Assembly: GCA_963971425.1 (NCBI GenBank)
Contig: OZ020516.1
Location: 14,372,593 to 14,436,592 of the forward strand
Direction of reading: 5' to 3'
DNA length: 64,000 nt
Source of the DNA: Bryoerythrophyllum caledonicum
Lineage: Eukaryota; Streptophyta; Bryopsida; Pottiales; Pottiaceae
In this document: positions 12,401 through 24,111 of the stretch, piece by piece
Layout of the letters: each line of letters opens with the position of its first letter
How positions within the stretch are numbered: the stretch's first letter is position 1
Made by a program: the position numbers and the translations under genes
The notes under the pieces: model-generated
Databases searched by the model: none
Told to the model about the DNA's origin: nothing
What the model saw: only the letters and a program-made list of their open reading frames with translations

Positions 12401-15400
12401 TCTACGGGCTGGAGCTGTCCATGATCGCGCTGCTGGTGAGCAGCTTCGCGCTGCTGAACGTGATGTCGCTGGTGTACGTCTTCATTCTGGCGCTCTGCAT
12501 CCTGCTCAGCAAGCGCGCCTTGAAGACGCTGTGGCCCGCGTTTGTGGTCGTGTTTGGGCTCATTCTGATGGCGGAGTACGCGGTCCTGTGCAAAGCGCCT
12601 CCGACGTTGTGGAGCGCCGCGCCGGATTCGTCGGTGACGTCGACCCCTGCAGCAGCGCGGTGTGCTGATTGTCTGCAGAGCTACACCGGCCATTTCTCGT
12701 ATTGCTGGAAGTGCTGGCTTGGTAAGCGCTCATCTTTTCTAACTCTTTAGCTAAATCACTGGTGGGATTTACCAATGTGTTCCATGAGAGAGTTAAGTGC
12801 ATTCCGGGAACTTGCAACCTTGGATTGCCAATTCTTCCAGGATACATCGAAGTTGAAGGAGAGAGTGACACACTATCACACATGATTCTATGAAGTGAGA
12901 GAATGGTAACTTGCAAATGAAGTAATATATACTCTGATAACCAAATCCTTGAAGATAGATTGTTTACTGTAACTTCCACTACTTTATTCTTTTCTTTGGA
13001 GTTCTGGAATTGAGGCTCATGAAGATTTTCCTCTTTGACATCGATATTCTCGGTCTTGATTGATGCAGGTTTGGCGCTGGACGACGCGCAGATGCTGGTG
13101 GCCAACTTCGTGGTGTTCCTAGTCTCGTGTTTCCAGCTGCGTGCCAACAGGTCGGTGGGCGACTTCACCTCGCGCTCATTCTACGCAACCATCATCCCCG
13201 CGAGCGACCGGTTGGCGTGGAAGGAGATCTCCTACGAGACGACCTCGCAGTGGACGTGGCTGGACCACCTCCGCTTCTTCTTCTACCACAATCTCCTGCT
13301 CGTGGTGCTCGTCCTGGTCTTCATCACCGGTACCTTGCAGTACGATGTGCTGCATCTGGGCTACCTCGCATTCGCGCTCGTGTTCTTCCGGATGTGGGAC
13401 ACCATCATGATGCGCCGGAACTCGGTCTTTTGGACGCTGCGCCTGTACAACTTCCTGCTCATAGTGGCGTCGCTGGCGTATCAGGCGCCCTACTTTAGCT
13501 ACCTAGGCGGGCAGGCGTGCACGTTCCCGCTCGGGTTGTACAACATCGTGGGGCTGTACAAGTACGACTACGGGTTCCGCATCAAGGAACGCTCGGCAGT
13601 CGTGGACATCACCATCTTCTGCCTCGTCGGGCTGCAGTCACATATCTTCCGTTCGCGCGAGTTCGAGCAGGTGCTGCGGTACATGGAGGCGCAGCAAGTC
13701 GAAGCGCGCGCGCGGGCGCAGGTATGGGGATGAGGGTCGCCTTTAGAGAGTGTTAGCTGCCAATGTGATTATTAGGGGTGTCTAGATTAGAAATGGAGCC
13801 GTTTTAACGTTTCACTTAGACTTTTTAACACAGAAGTAGGACGGGTGGGAGCTCCACCGCTTCACCATTTTGGCATGTCAGATAGAGAAGATTGAATAAG
13901 AGAGCCATTTACATCTGGTCAAGGAGGAGTCCCCTCCTTTAGCATTTTTAAGTGGCTCTCTTATTCAATCTTCTCTGTCTGACATGTCAAAATGATGAAG
14001 CGGTGGGGATCCCACCCGTCCTTCTATGTGAAAAATCTATGTTAAGTGAAACATTGAAGCGGCTCCATTTCTACCGTGAACACTCGTGACAAATGAACCT
14101 GGCCATGGGCCTTCAACCTGACGGATTGTGGACTGCACAGGAGGACAAGGCAGCCTGGAAGAAGGAGCAGCTGCAGCGGATCCGCGCTGTGGAGGAGCAC
14201 AAGCATGGGCGCCGGAAGCAGGTGGAGAAGATGAAGTTCGACATGCTGCACATGCAGCTGCACCCAGAGGTCTCCCCACCGGATCAGCTCCCGCAGTCGG
14301 TGGAGCTCGACAACTTCGGGAGCTCAACCCCGATGTCCAAGTCCCGCCAGCAGGAGTTCAACACGCCGCGCTCGATCGAGCGCATAGCGTCCGAGTTCGT
14401 CGACGCTAGGCGACCTCAGCGAGCTACTCGAGGCGACGGTCCCACGTCTCCTAATCATCACACTAGCGCTGACAAAGATCACCCACTCGGTTGGAACGAG
14501 AATTCGTTCCTGCGACGCAGACAGATCGACTGGCACGATCACGAAGTGAAGCTGAAGCACTCCGTTACCGACTCAGTCCTGATCAACAAAACCGTAGCAG
14601 ACTTGGATCTCGACAACGTCGTCCAGCTTCCGACGGCGCGGAGCCTGGAGAGCCCCTGGAAGGGCCCGTTAATATCCGGCGTGCAGATCCTGGAAGAAGG
14701 CGTGGCCGAGGTTCACTCCATCGGCAACCAGGCTTTGGCGAATCTGGTCGGACTGCTGAGCATGGACAAAGAACCGGAGGATCTGAAACCCTGGTCCCAT
14801 GACGAGCAGTCTGGAAACGTTCAAATGCATGCGCCGCGACACGGATGGTGGGAAACATGGAACCAGCTCTGCATGCTGTGTTACTACACGTGGTGCCAGA
14901 TCCGCGGCAACACTGACATCGTGTGCTACTTCTTCTTCGTGCTGGTCTATGTCTGGAACTTTAGCCTGCTCACGCTTGTGTTCCCCGCGACGCTGTCCCT
15001 GTACGCGCTGCTCGTCACGCCGGGCCCCAGCCAGTACTTCTGGCTGGCGATGCTGATTTACACGGAGCTCAACATCCTTCTGCAGTACTGCTACCAGATC
15101 CGCGCCACGCACTGCGACCCGGTCGTGTCGCCGCCCTCCTGGCTGCGCAAGCTCGGCATCCCGGGCTCGCAGGGCCACCACTCTTTCGTGGTCAGCGTGC
15201 TGCCCCTCTTCCTCGTCTACCTCGCCACGCTCATGCAGAGCTCGATCAAGGCGCAGGACGGCGAGTGGATGTTTGTCAATGAGAGGACCGCCTTCTTCTC
15301 CAACCGCAGATCCGCGCGCGAAGAGCAACATCCGCGCCGACTCACCTGGAGCGCCGTCTGCAAGCACTTCGTGCGCGCGCTGTCCATGTACTGGCAAGCG

Positions 15401-18400
15401 CTCACGAGCGGGTCCGAGGCGCCGCCGCACTTCGTCCAGGTCTTGATGGCGGTGGAGAATTGGCCCGAAGCCGGGATCCAACCTGAGCGGATCGAGTCCG
15501 CCTGCAACCGACTCCTCGCTGCTGTCCGCTCCTCTGACAGTCCTGAACAGGCCGAAATGACCTGCAGTCGGGTGCGCGTCGAGAGCATTGAGAGCAGTCC
15601 TGACAAGCCGAACACCGCGCTCGCGGTGCTCGAGGTGATCCACGCTGCGCGGTCCGCCAAGGACGCGGAGTACTCGTCGCTCACGCCGGCGGCTGACGTC
15701 GCGGCGGAGCTACTCAAGGCCAAGGAGTTGGCGAGCTTTCCGTATCCGATTCTGTCGGTGATTCCGGGCGGCAAGCGCGAAGTCGACTTGTACGCTTACA
15801 TCTTCGGGACGGATCTGCTCGCGTTCCTGTTTGTTGCGATTTTCTACCAGTCTTTCGTGAAGCACAGCCCGAAGCTTCTGGACGTGACGCGCGTGGAAGA
15901 TCAGTTTCCGAAGGACTTCATCTTCGTTCTCATGGTGTGTTCTGTGGTGCACTTCACCTGACCTTGTTACTGATTGCAGACTTAAACTCTAAATCCTTGC
16001 ATAACCTAACTACTGACCCTGGTGCCATGTGCAGACCCTCTTCTTCATGATCGTCGCGGACCGCGTGCTCTACCTGTGCTCCTTCGCGAGGGGCAAGATG
16101 CTGTCCTACTTTGCCTCGCTCGTCCTCTACACCACGTACGCCTCCAAGGTGGTCTGGGAGACCTCTGCTGCTGTGGAGCCTGGGTCGTTCATCCTGCTGC
16201 GCGCCTTCTACCTGCTCAAGGGGCTGTCGCTCGCTCTCCAGGCCTCGCAGATCAAGTACGGGCTGCCGCACCGGAGCGCGCTTTACGGGCAGTTCCTGGC
16301 GCGTCGCGTGAACACGCTGAGCTGGTGCGGGTACCGCGTCTACCGCGCGGTGCCGTTTCTGTTCGAGCTGCGGTGCGTGCTGGACTGGTCGTGCACCACC
16401 ACGGCGCTCACCATGTACGACTGGTTGAAGGTATGACCAAAGCCCTAAATCCTATTATTTAAACCCGAAACCCAAAACCCGAAACCTTTGCTCAAAGTAC
16501 TTGATTCTTTGGTCTATTTTTGTAGGTACCCATATGAATATATGGTTTCATCATGGTTCAGGTTTTCAGATACTTTTGTGATTGCGACGCGAGTAACCCT
16601 ATGAACTCTATCACATTAATCATAGATGGGATGTCGGTACAAGCACGTAGATATGTGCCATATGTAAATAATATTGTGATTCTTATGATTACGAGATTAA
16701 TACAGAAGGCATTAGTATCATAGTTCATGGCTCCACCCTAATCTTTGGGTTCCTAAGCCATTAATCATTGAAGGGATATCGTCAATACTAGCACGTAGAA
16801 CTGGGCTATAGTTTGAAGCCAATACACGAGGCATTCATGATTGAACTACTGTAGTTTTGTGAAGATCTGACCTTTGAACAAATTATATATTTTCTGTTGC
16901 TTGTTGCCTCAGCTGGAGGACATTTATGGGAGTTTGTTCCTCGTGCAATGCGATGTGAAGCTAGTCCGGGCGAAGCACCGGCTTGGGCAGAAGCAGGGCA
17001 TGTGGATCAAGTTCTGCAGCGGCATTCTCCTCTTCTGTGTGCTAATCGGTGTCATCTGGGCGCCCATGCTGGTGCGCTCTTCTTACCTCTCTACTGTTGA
17101 TACGAATGACATACAAACCGTTGGCCCTAACCCTAAACCCTAACCCCGCTTGTGTAGATCTACAGCAGCGGCAACCCGACGAACATGGTGAACCCAGTGA
17201 TCGACGTACGCGCGGGCATCCAACTGACAACCGCGGGTGGCAAGTTCCCCTTGTACGAGACCGGGCTGTGCCACATCTACTCGCTCACCAACCCCCCGGA
17301 CGCCGCCGCGCTCGCCACGCTCGCCGCCTACGACCTCCGCGACGTGCAGCTCGTGTGCTGCGAGCACGACGCGGCTACGCTGTGGCAGATCCCGCCCAGC
17401 ACGCTGCAGAGCCTCATCGCGTCTATCCACGACGGCGAGCTAGCATTCTACGCGTGGTGGGAATTCGCGCGCGAGCGGCCCAAGGGCAAGGAGATCGCGG
17501 CGTGGGCGGAGGACGTGGACGGGGAGGGGGATGGAGACGAGGTGGTGTTCGAGGTGGGCAGCGCGCTGCGGGCGGTTTTGAACGGGACCATGGCGTCTGT
17601 GAATATTGCGGAGCTCTATCCGCTGTTCTTTAGGGTTCCGGGGTCCGGGGAAGTGAGGGCGCTGGAATCTGGGGTGCGTGATTACCTACCCTTCGTTTCT
17701 TGTCTTCGTGACTGATTACGTTTGTGATGTTTTCGTCTCTGCCACTTCGTGACCGGTTTAGGACTTCGGTTCTTGACCGACTTTATGATCTGTTTGGAGG
17801 GTTACGACAAACTCAAACATGAACCGCACACATTAAACAGCTTCGTGATGCTTTCATCTTTGTGACTGTTTCGTGACCGATGTTCTGAACTCTTTCGCAG
17901 AGCGTGAGGGTGTCGGGAAACCTGACGCTCAACAAGGAGCGAGGTCAAGCGTGGTGGTCATTTCTTAGGGACAGCCCCTCGGAAGGCGACGGATGCGGCA
18001 GCAAGCTCGGCCCCATTGCGTATGTCGTCTCCGAAGAAGTGCCACCAAGTAAAACTCTCTGCTGCCATTTCCTGGAGAGAATGTGAATCTCCAACTTAAG
18101 GGCTAAGGGTTTAAACGGTTAGAGTGCTAAGTCATCTTTTTATGTATCTGTCTGCTACTTTGATTGATGATGGATTGCCGTGTGATGCAGAGGGTTTGCT
18201 CGGCGAGACTCTGAGTAAGTTCAGTATCTGGAGCTTGTACCTTACATTTGTGTTGGCTGTGGGGCGATTTATTCGTCTGCAATGTTCGGATATCAGGATG
18301 CGAATCCCTTACGAAAACTTCCCAGCTTGCGATAGGTATTGCCAACCTAAATCTAAACCTTGAACGCTAAAACCCTTAGGATTATGGCTCATGTGACACA

Positions 18401-18834
18401 GCTATTAGATTTGTGGAATAGGCTCTAGGCTCTAAATCTGAAATCTCAAACCCTTAAATCATGAATCATGTTGGAAGCCTTAAGATTTGTGGAGTAAATC
18501 TTGAACTCCAACCCTAAAACCTCAAACTTGAATTCCCTAATTTTGAAGTTATTACTCATTGTTGTACATCCATATGTGTAGACTTAAGATGATAAACCCA
18601 GAACTCTTAAGATATGTCTCATGGTAGTGGATATAGATTAGTTTCAATATGCCTAAAGTGAACCGTGAACCCTAAACCCTAATGGTGTGTGGATGCAGAT
18701 TAGTTGCGATATGTGAGGATATTTATGCTGCCCGGGCTGAAGGCGAGCTGGAACTGGAGGAAGGACTGTTTTGGACGATTGTAAAGCTTTACCGTGCACC
18801 CTATATGTTGATGGAGTATACTAAAGTCGAGTGA
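6448..18834 (+). CDS. PIEZO: PIEZO mechanosensitive ion channel (22 exons)
   Basis: Exons: 6448-6496, 6573-6653, 6826-6979, 7463-7596, 7689-7857, 8229-8421, 8598-8737, 8848-8932, 9132-9347, 9433-9613, 10017-10145, 10567-10740, 10870-11100, 11258-12721, 13069-13721, 14141-15934, 16035-16430, 16913-17071, 17158-17673, 17901-18048, 18191-18335, 18699-18834. All introns are GT-AG; the sum is 7347 nt, giving 2448 residues, close to known plant PIEZOs. PIEZOs form trimeric cation channels opened by membrane tension. Visible hallmarks: many hydrophobic helices; a charged coiled-coil stretch starting near residue 1352; TMYDWLK; the extracellular cap starting about residue 2135 (IYSSGNPTN); the inner-helix and C-terminal block FSIWSLYLTFVLAVGRFIRL with RMRIPYENFPACDR. 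The start ATG is supported by homology of the first hydrophobic segment spanning exons 1-2. Plant PIEZOs act at plasma or vacuolar membranes; the site here is unknown. No disabling mutation was seen. Confidence 0.96.
7058..7310. mobile_element. Intronic MITE-like repeat, PIEZO intron 3
   Basis: It shares internal blocks with repeats in introns 5, 10 and 11: GAGGTCATGTTGTACCATG, AGAGCTTGGTGGTCT and GAGCTATTTAGG. The edges resemble GTCACTCAGAGTTTTCATAAG and the inverse ...TACAAATAACTCAC. Borders are approximate. Confidence 0.5.
7885..8121. mobile_element. Intronic MITE-like repeat, PIEZO intron 5 (inverted)
   Basis: The right edge reads GTATCTTATTGAAACTTTGG followed by GTGACTTTACAATAAC, the inverse of the left edge of the intron 10 copy. 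Internal AAAATCAGCCCTAAATAT is the inverse of the intron 10 block, so this copy lies in the opposite orientation. Borders are approximate. Confidence 0.5.
9668..9980. mobile_element. Intronic MITE-like repeat, PIEZO intron 10
   Basis: It starts AGTTATTTGTAAAGTCACCC, continues with AAAGTTTTTATAAGATAC, and contains GAGGTCATGTTGTACCATG and GAGCTATTTAGGGCTGATTT shared with the intron 3 and 5 copies. The right edge is degraded. Confidence 0.5.
10188..10478. mobile_element. Intronic MITE, PIEZO intron 11
   Basis: This copy has the clearest terminal inverted repeats: AGTTATTTATAACGTCACCT on the left, and AGTTATTTGTACAGTCACCT on the right when read on the opposite strand. It is about 290 bp with no coding frame. 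Internal blocks are the inverse of those in intron 3. Confidence 0.6.
13788..14073. mobile_element. Fold-back MITE, PIEZO intron 15
   Basis: The ends are TAGAAATGGAGCCG and CGGCTCCATTTCTA. The arms stay complementary for about 120 bases each, for example GAGAAGATTGAATAAGAGAG against CTCTCTTATTCAATCTTCTC. The loop is about 45 bases and itself holds the near-palindrome AAGGAGGAGTCCCCTCCTTT. TA borders would fit a Tc1/mariner (Stowaway-like) origin. It fills most of intron 15, and the exon 16 acceptor lies 67 bases downstream. Confidence 0.75.
16613..16840. repeat. Direct duplication in PIEZO intron 17
   Basis: Two diverged copies start at about 16613 and 16760. Both carry CATTAATCAT, then GGGATRTCG, then AGCACGTAGA, then a GAGGCATT-like block. 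This is a local duplication inside an intron of about 480 bp. Confidence 0.45.
17122..17148 (+). repeat. Short telomere-like repeat in intron 18
   Basis: CCCTAACCCTAAACCCTAAC next to the exon 19 acceptor matches the plant telomere unit CCCTAAA. A similar short motif is at 18669-18682. Both are too short to suggest a chromosome end; such boxes are common in plant genes. Confidence 0.5.
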
Positions 18835-19130
18835 AGCGTATCATTCATTTGCTGAACCGATTGGTGGAAAGTTTCTGCTGATTTCGTTTCAGTGGGTGCA
18901 CATTGTAATATTAGTTAGAGTAGAGATTTCTTGAAGGTTGACTGGGTAAGGGCTTGTATTTATATGGATTGCAGAGAAAATTTTGAGTAGTCACCCTTTT
19001 TATGTACGAAATTCTAAATAAACATCGCTGGTTACCAGCGATTCATAGACTGGCTAACTTAGGTGAAAAGCTACATGAAAACCCTGAGAAATTTTCAGCT
19101 AAATTCTCAAAGGTGGTTAAAAGTATTTAA
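18835..19130. other. PIEZO 3' flank
   Basis: This probably holds the 3' UTR of PIEZO. No clear polyadenylation signal or other feature could be assigned. Confidence 0.35.
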
Positions 19131-19430
19131 CTTAACCCTTCAAGACAGCCAGGGAGAATTGACCCCTCCGCTTGTCGTTACCTGTGGGGCCAAAAGGTGG
19201 TGGGGCCAAACCTGGCCCCTATTTTGTTTTTGGATGGGGACCTATTTATAGCAAGAGAGGGTCCTCTAGGATAAACAATGACCATAGGCCTCAATTTGTC
19301 CAAAAAAAATCCAAAAAAAGCCTCTGGACCCCCCAAAATAAGAGGGCCAGAAAAATGACCCCATGTAGTTAAGATGGGGCCTACCTCGGATAAGGACAAG
19401 CAAAGGGGTCAATTCTCCCTGGCCCTTTAA
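19131..19430. mobile_element. TTAA-ended MITE abutting a pogo element
   Basis: The terminal parts are inverted: CCAGGGAGAATTGACCCCT from 19149, and the same string on the opposite strand ending near 19423. The outer edges are TTAACCCTTCAAG on the left and CCCTTTAA on the right, similar to the other TTAA family. No coding capacity. Its right TTAA overlaps the left end of the following transposon. Confidence 0.6.
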
Positions 19431-22400
19431 GGTGGGAATACCCATTCCCGTGAGTGCACCTGTTCTCGCATGCTCCTGGGGCACCTCAATCCGGGCATAT
19501 GAAACCGGACCGGTTCAGGGTGCAAGAGCGGGTGTGAACTGGAGTTTTTGGAGGCGGTTTAGGGTGTCGCGAGAGGCGGAACCTTCAATTAACGGCGCCG
19601 CTGATCTTCAATTGAAACGACGGGAGTGGCGTGCATTGCAACGCGGAATGGAGTCCACCAGATTTGGTTTTGTTTACTTTTTCTGACAGAGACGTGGATC
19701 GCCGAGCAGTGCTATGGAGACGGCTGGAGCACGGGTTGATGTGCATACTACATTGTCATGGGACGTGCCAGCCTCGGCGGATTCTAGAACAGTTAATCTT
19801 GGAAACTTGTGTGAATCGAAATGGAATGTGGACATTCCCCACTTGTGTTAGCGTTCAGATATTTTGAATATAAATTTGTTATTCTTCTTGCCAAGTCCCA
19901 GCGTCCATCTCTGTCTCTTTCGGAGTGTTGGTGAGCACTTTGCATTGGCACTGTTCACTGCATGCAACGGCGGGGTTCAGTTAGGGTTTCCAGGTTCAAG
20001 TGAAGGTAGTGAATCTTGGTTGTATGGCACGTAATTGGAATTTGACACTGATGGAGGTGACGATGAGCATATTATTGTGGCAGCGACGCCTCCTGAACAC
20101 CTTTGCACTCAATTCAGAGTGTACCACGGTAATCCCCAGGTCGTACTTTCAAGTGGCGGACGTGCTAGCCGCTCCAGGCATGGCGCTGGCCTCCCTTTCA
20201 TGGCGCGAGATCAGACTGCCATAACATATCCAGGAGCGAGGTCTAGTCCCAGACTGCAAGCGTCGAGGAGATCATCGGGTGGTGGGCACGTACCTTCGGC
20301 AGAAGCGTTGGGTGGATCGCAGCCACGAAGTGTAAGTCCGGAGTTCAGAGGCAGGCAACCGTTTGGCGACATTTCAAATCTTGGTCAGGCGCCTGGAGGT
20401 TTGCAGCATTTAAGGCGCCCCGCTGGTGGGAAGAGGACTCGGAGTCCAGCTCGAAGAACTGGTCAGTGGACCAACGATCAGCTGTTACAGGCCATGGGTG
20501 CGGTAGAAGGAGGCATGCGAATCCAGACTGCAGCTGACTTTTTCCGCATCCCGTCATCATCGCTCCGAGATCACCTATACGGCATTACCCGCAGCCGCAA
20601 GCGTGGGGGCAAGTGCGTGTTGACATGTGAAGAAGAGCAGTTGATTGTTGACTGGATTTTTAGGCTCCAAAATTTGGGCCACCCTGTGACGATGGCAACA
20701 TTACGCATGAAGGTCGCAGAGATTTGTCAAGGGAGGGAGACGCCGTTTGTTGAAGGTATACCGGGACGTGGGTGGTTGCGTTGGTGGAGACGTCGGCATC
20801 CTGAGCTTAGTCTCAGAGTTGCCCAGGGACTTGAGACGTCTCGCGCCAGGGGTCTATCCGAGGAGAACGTCCAATCATTCTACCAGAATCTGAGGTACTT
20901 GTATGATACCCACAAGTACCCAACTGATAGAATTTGGAACTGCGATGAGACGGGGGCTCAAGCCGGGCGGAATGGAGGAGCGCTTGTACTTGCGCGCAGA
21001 GGAAGTCGCTCTGTTCATCAAGTATTGCCCGACGAGCGGGAATGGCTTTCCTGTCTCGTATGCGTCAATGCTGCAGGATAAGCCATTCCAAGCTTTTACG
21101 TGTTCAAGGGTAAGCGGTTCCGGCGCAATTACATAGAGAAGTGTGAATCTGGCGCTACCATGGCCATGCAGCCACATGCGTGGATGACAAGTTTTTTGTC
21201 TTCTAAATGGATATCTCATTTCGTGAGGTCTGTTGCAGAATTGGGTGGAATTTCAGCACAGCGTAGGCACCTGATCATTTTAGATGGGCATGCGAGTCAT
21301 GTGTCCATTGACACAGTGCAAGAGGCCCGGGCGCAAGGCATAGATCTCTTGACATTGCCATCGCATACGTCACATGCGATGCAACCCGTTGGATGTCTGT
21401 TTGTTCAAACCATTCAAGACAACATTTAAGGCATACCGAGATTTTTGGACGTATAGATATGCGGGGTCTTCAGCAAGGAAAGAGAATCTAGCTCAGTGGG
21501 TTAGTCTGGGATTAAGGAGGGCACTGACTTCTGAAAACATCCAAAAAGGCTTCAGATCGACGGGAATTTGGCCATGGGATGGAGCTGCCATGGCCAACAA
21601 GATGGGCCCTTCAGAATTATACCAGAATCACGTGGAGGATGTGGCCGATGCATTGACGCAGCTGTGTGTTGAGGAAATTCAAACGGACGTGGCAGCGCCC
21701 GAGAACCCCTCAGCCCAACACTTCTTTGTCAATCTTGATCCTGCTGACGAAGTGAGCCATGGCAGTGAGCCCGAGGTCATATCGGAGGGAGAAATCAGCC
21801 CCGAGGAGCAGCCACCTTCCATCACCAGGTTTCTGACTCTCCCCAAGGTCACTGCAAGGAGGCCACGCAGAACGATCGAAGCTCTTGCAGACTACTCGAA
21901 GTCCATCATTTTAACTAGCGAATCCTATATCGCTATGATGGAAGAAAAGTCAGCAAGACGGGAGGCTCTGGAAAAATCAAAAGCAGAAAAGAAGCAGCAG
22001 AGAGAACTAGAGAAGAAGCGGCGAGAAGAGGAGAAGACGAAGGAGCAGGAGAGCATGCGCCAGCGACAAGAGGAGCGTGCCCGGAAAAAAGCATTCGACG
22101 AGCAGTGGTCCCCTGCGGCGGTGGCAGTGTACGGGCAGCGCCTGCATGATCGAATTCGAGCTGGTGAGCCACTGCCCTCCCACTCATACCGAGCCCCATA
22201 CTTGGGATTCCCTCCGGCTCTGTGCAAAGAAAATCAGCGATTGGCAATTGAGAGGCGCAGGGCAAAACGTCGAAAAGAGAGTGCCCGCCACATCCCGGCT
22301 CCCACACCACCTGACTGCGCTCACAAACCCGGGGCGCCACTTTGGAGCCGCATCCTTCCAACGAAGGCCGTGAACCCTGCGTGGCTGAACTCGCCGGACG

Positions 22401-23132
22401 CCGCGCCTCACATCTTCATGCGACCGTTTCAGGAGCCCGGTGCGAGGATAGTGACACCCCAGCTCCTTCGACCACCACCGCAGCTCACACCTCCAGACCT
22501 TGAGGCGGAACCCACGTCGCCCATCGTGGGCGTCCTGAACTCATCACCGCTACTCAACTCTCAGAATTCAGATTCTCTCGGCTTCACAGAGGCTTTGTGA
22601 GTGGGTGATTGCAAGCGTGTGGAGGGCAGTGGCGACAGGTTCAACTTGATTCGAATAAGTCGGCACCGATGTGTGGAGACAGGTGCAAGTCAGAACAAGA
22701 ACATTGTGCATCAAGGATTACATCCGGGTGCAACTCGAGTTGGTTCTTCAGTTTCACGTGGGTCGGTTGATTGAGCTGGACCAGTGGTTCTAGGTTCGTC
22801 CAGATACGGTTTGTAGTGCCAGCATATTTGGTTCCATTTACTAGGCCATGACGGTTTCTCGGTGATTGGTATAATTAGATCTCAGTGCATCATATGCCAG
22901 AAGTAGCTCATCTTGGTCACGGAAATGAGGCCATTCAGTTGCACTTAAGTGTGCAACTTGATTTCTGTGTTTGACCGCTTTGAATGTAGCAAAAATTAAC
23001 AATTAATCGATTCTTGTTGTTACATTCTCACACCATTTCTAATTGCCTACCCAGCAGTATAATTGCATTTCGCATTGCACACTCAGAAGTAATCCAATCA
23101 GCTTAAAGCCACGGGAATGGGTGCTCCCACCT
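19430..23132 (+). mobile_element. pogo-type Tc1/mariner DNA transposon, full length
   Basis: The ends form an inverted repeat: AGGTGGGAATACCCATTCCC then GTG on the left, and AGGTGGGAGCACCCATTCCC then GTG on the right (opposite strand). TA flanks both ends, the expected duplication for this superfamily. The 3.7-kb element encodes a transposase with HTH and DDE_1 regions. Nearly complete TIRs and few coding lesions suggest a fairly recent insertion. Confidence 0.85.
20200..22600 (+). pseudogene. pogo-like transposase with one nonsense and one frameshift
   Basis: A transposase of this type cuts and pastes its element at TA sites. The N-terminal part has a psq/CENP-B-like HTH region (QWTNDQLLQAMGAVEGG, then AADFFRIPSSSLRDHL). 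The catalytic core follows: first Asp in WNCDETG, second in LDGHASH, third in the LDV motif near 21391. An in-frame TAA at 21079-21081 interrupts VNAAG|AIPSFYVFKG while the frame continues unchanged. A one-base shift near 21385-21390 moves the rest into another frame, which runs to 22600. The C-terminal part is rich in Lys/Glu/Arg (about 21960-22090). The ATG at 20200 is the first in the main frame; the true start is uncertain. All three catalytic positions survive, but the gene cannot make full-length protein as written. Confidence 0.85.
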
Positions 23133-23159
23133 TAAGACCAAGAGCCCCTGGGCAACTTA

Positions 23160-24111
23160 GGGCCGGTTTATACTTGGGGCCGGATTGAGGGCCGGCCCGA
23201 ACTCTCCAAGTTTCAATCAATAGGGTCTCTCAATCTCTCAAAATCCAACCAAGAGCTTTATACTTGGGGCTGGCCGGAACTACATTTCATCCTATGTGTC
23301 GCCTTAGGTGGCATGGTTTTGGCGCCAAGCCTTCCGGCCCCAAGGGAGCAATCGGGACGAGGTTTGGGTTGGCCCAAACTCCCATCTAGGGCCGGATTCG
23401 GTTCCTTCGTTGAATCCTTCAAATCCCTACCGTCAATTAATAAAAAAATCATTTTTTATTTTATTTCAAAAAAATAAACGATTTATATTTTTATATTTTT
23501 CTATATTTTTTCGATTTTTAAAATTTTATTTTTTCTGAAAAAGTAAAAATACTCCTTCCTTTTGGATATGCACCCAAAAAAAGGGACTTGGTCAATCAAA
23601 GTAAATAAAACTCTTTTTTCCAATAGTCAAAATAGGAAGAGGGATTAGAAGTTGCATATATATGAAAAAAAACTCTCTTTTATTTTTGACCTTTAAAAAA
23701 TAAGAGAAAAGGGGAAATTTTTATGAAAATAGAAGAAATACTCTTGTTTTATTTTTTTATAAAAATGTGGTAAGAAAAGAAAACACATAAAGTAAATATA
23801 TGAAACCTATTTTTCTTTAAACTAGGAAAGAAACAAAGACAAAAGCTTGACACATGTGCTTCGATAATTTTTAGTTGAGCCTTATGAAAATCTAAGAATT
23901 TTTAAGACACTTAAAAATTGGAAATTTAGCCCTAGAATCCGGCCCCAACACTTTACATTGACTAGGGCCAATATGATGAATTTGAAATCCGGCCTTAGAA
24001 TCCGGCCTCAATGCTTTACATTATTTGGGGCCGGATGGAAGAATTGGGGCCGGATTGAAGGCAAATCCGGCCGGCCTTCCATCCGACCCCAGGCCCAATG
24101 TAAACTGGCCC
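23160..24111. mobile_element. PIF/Harbinger-like non-autonomous element, TSD TTA
   Basis: The left end is GGGCCGGTTTATACTTGGG; the right end on the opposite strand is GGGCCAGTTTACATTGGGC. TTA flanks both (23157-23159, 24112-24114). Subterminal GGGGCCGGATTGA motifs repeat several times near both ends. The centre is AT-rich with no transposase, so mobility would depend on a helper. Confidence 0.75.

Noticed and set aside
11209-12693. Long reverse-strand open frames opposite PIEZO exon 14
   Set aside because: Shadow frames caused by the high GC content of the real exon; no domains, and the forward frame matches PIEZO throughout.
17122-17148. Interstitial telomere or chromosome-end signal
   Set aside because: Only about four units within an intron; too short to have meaning beyond a common telo-box.
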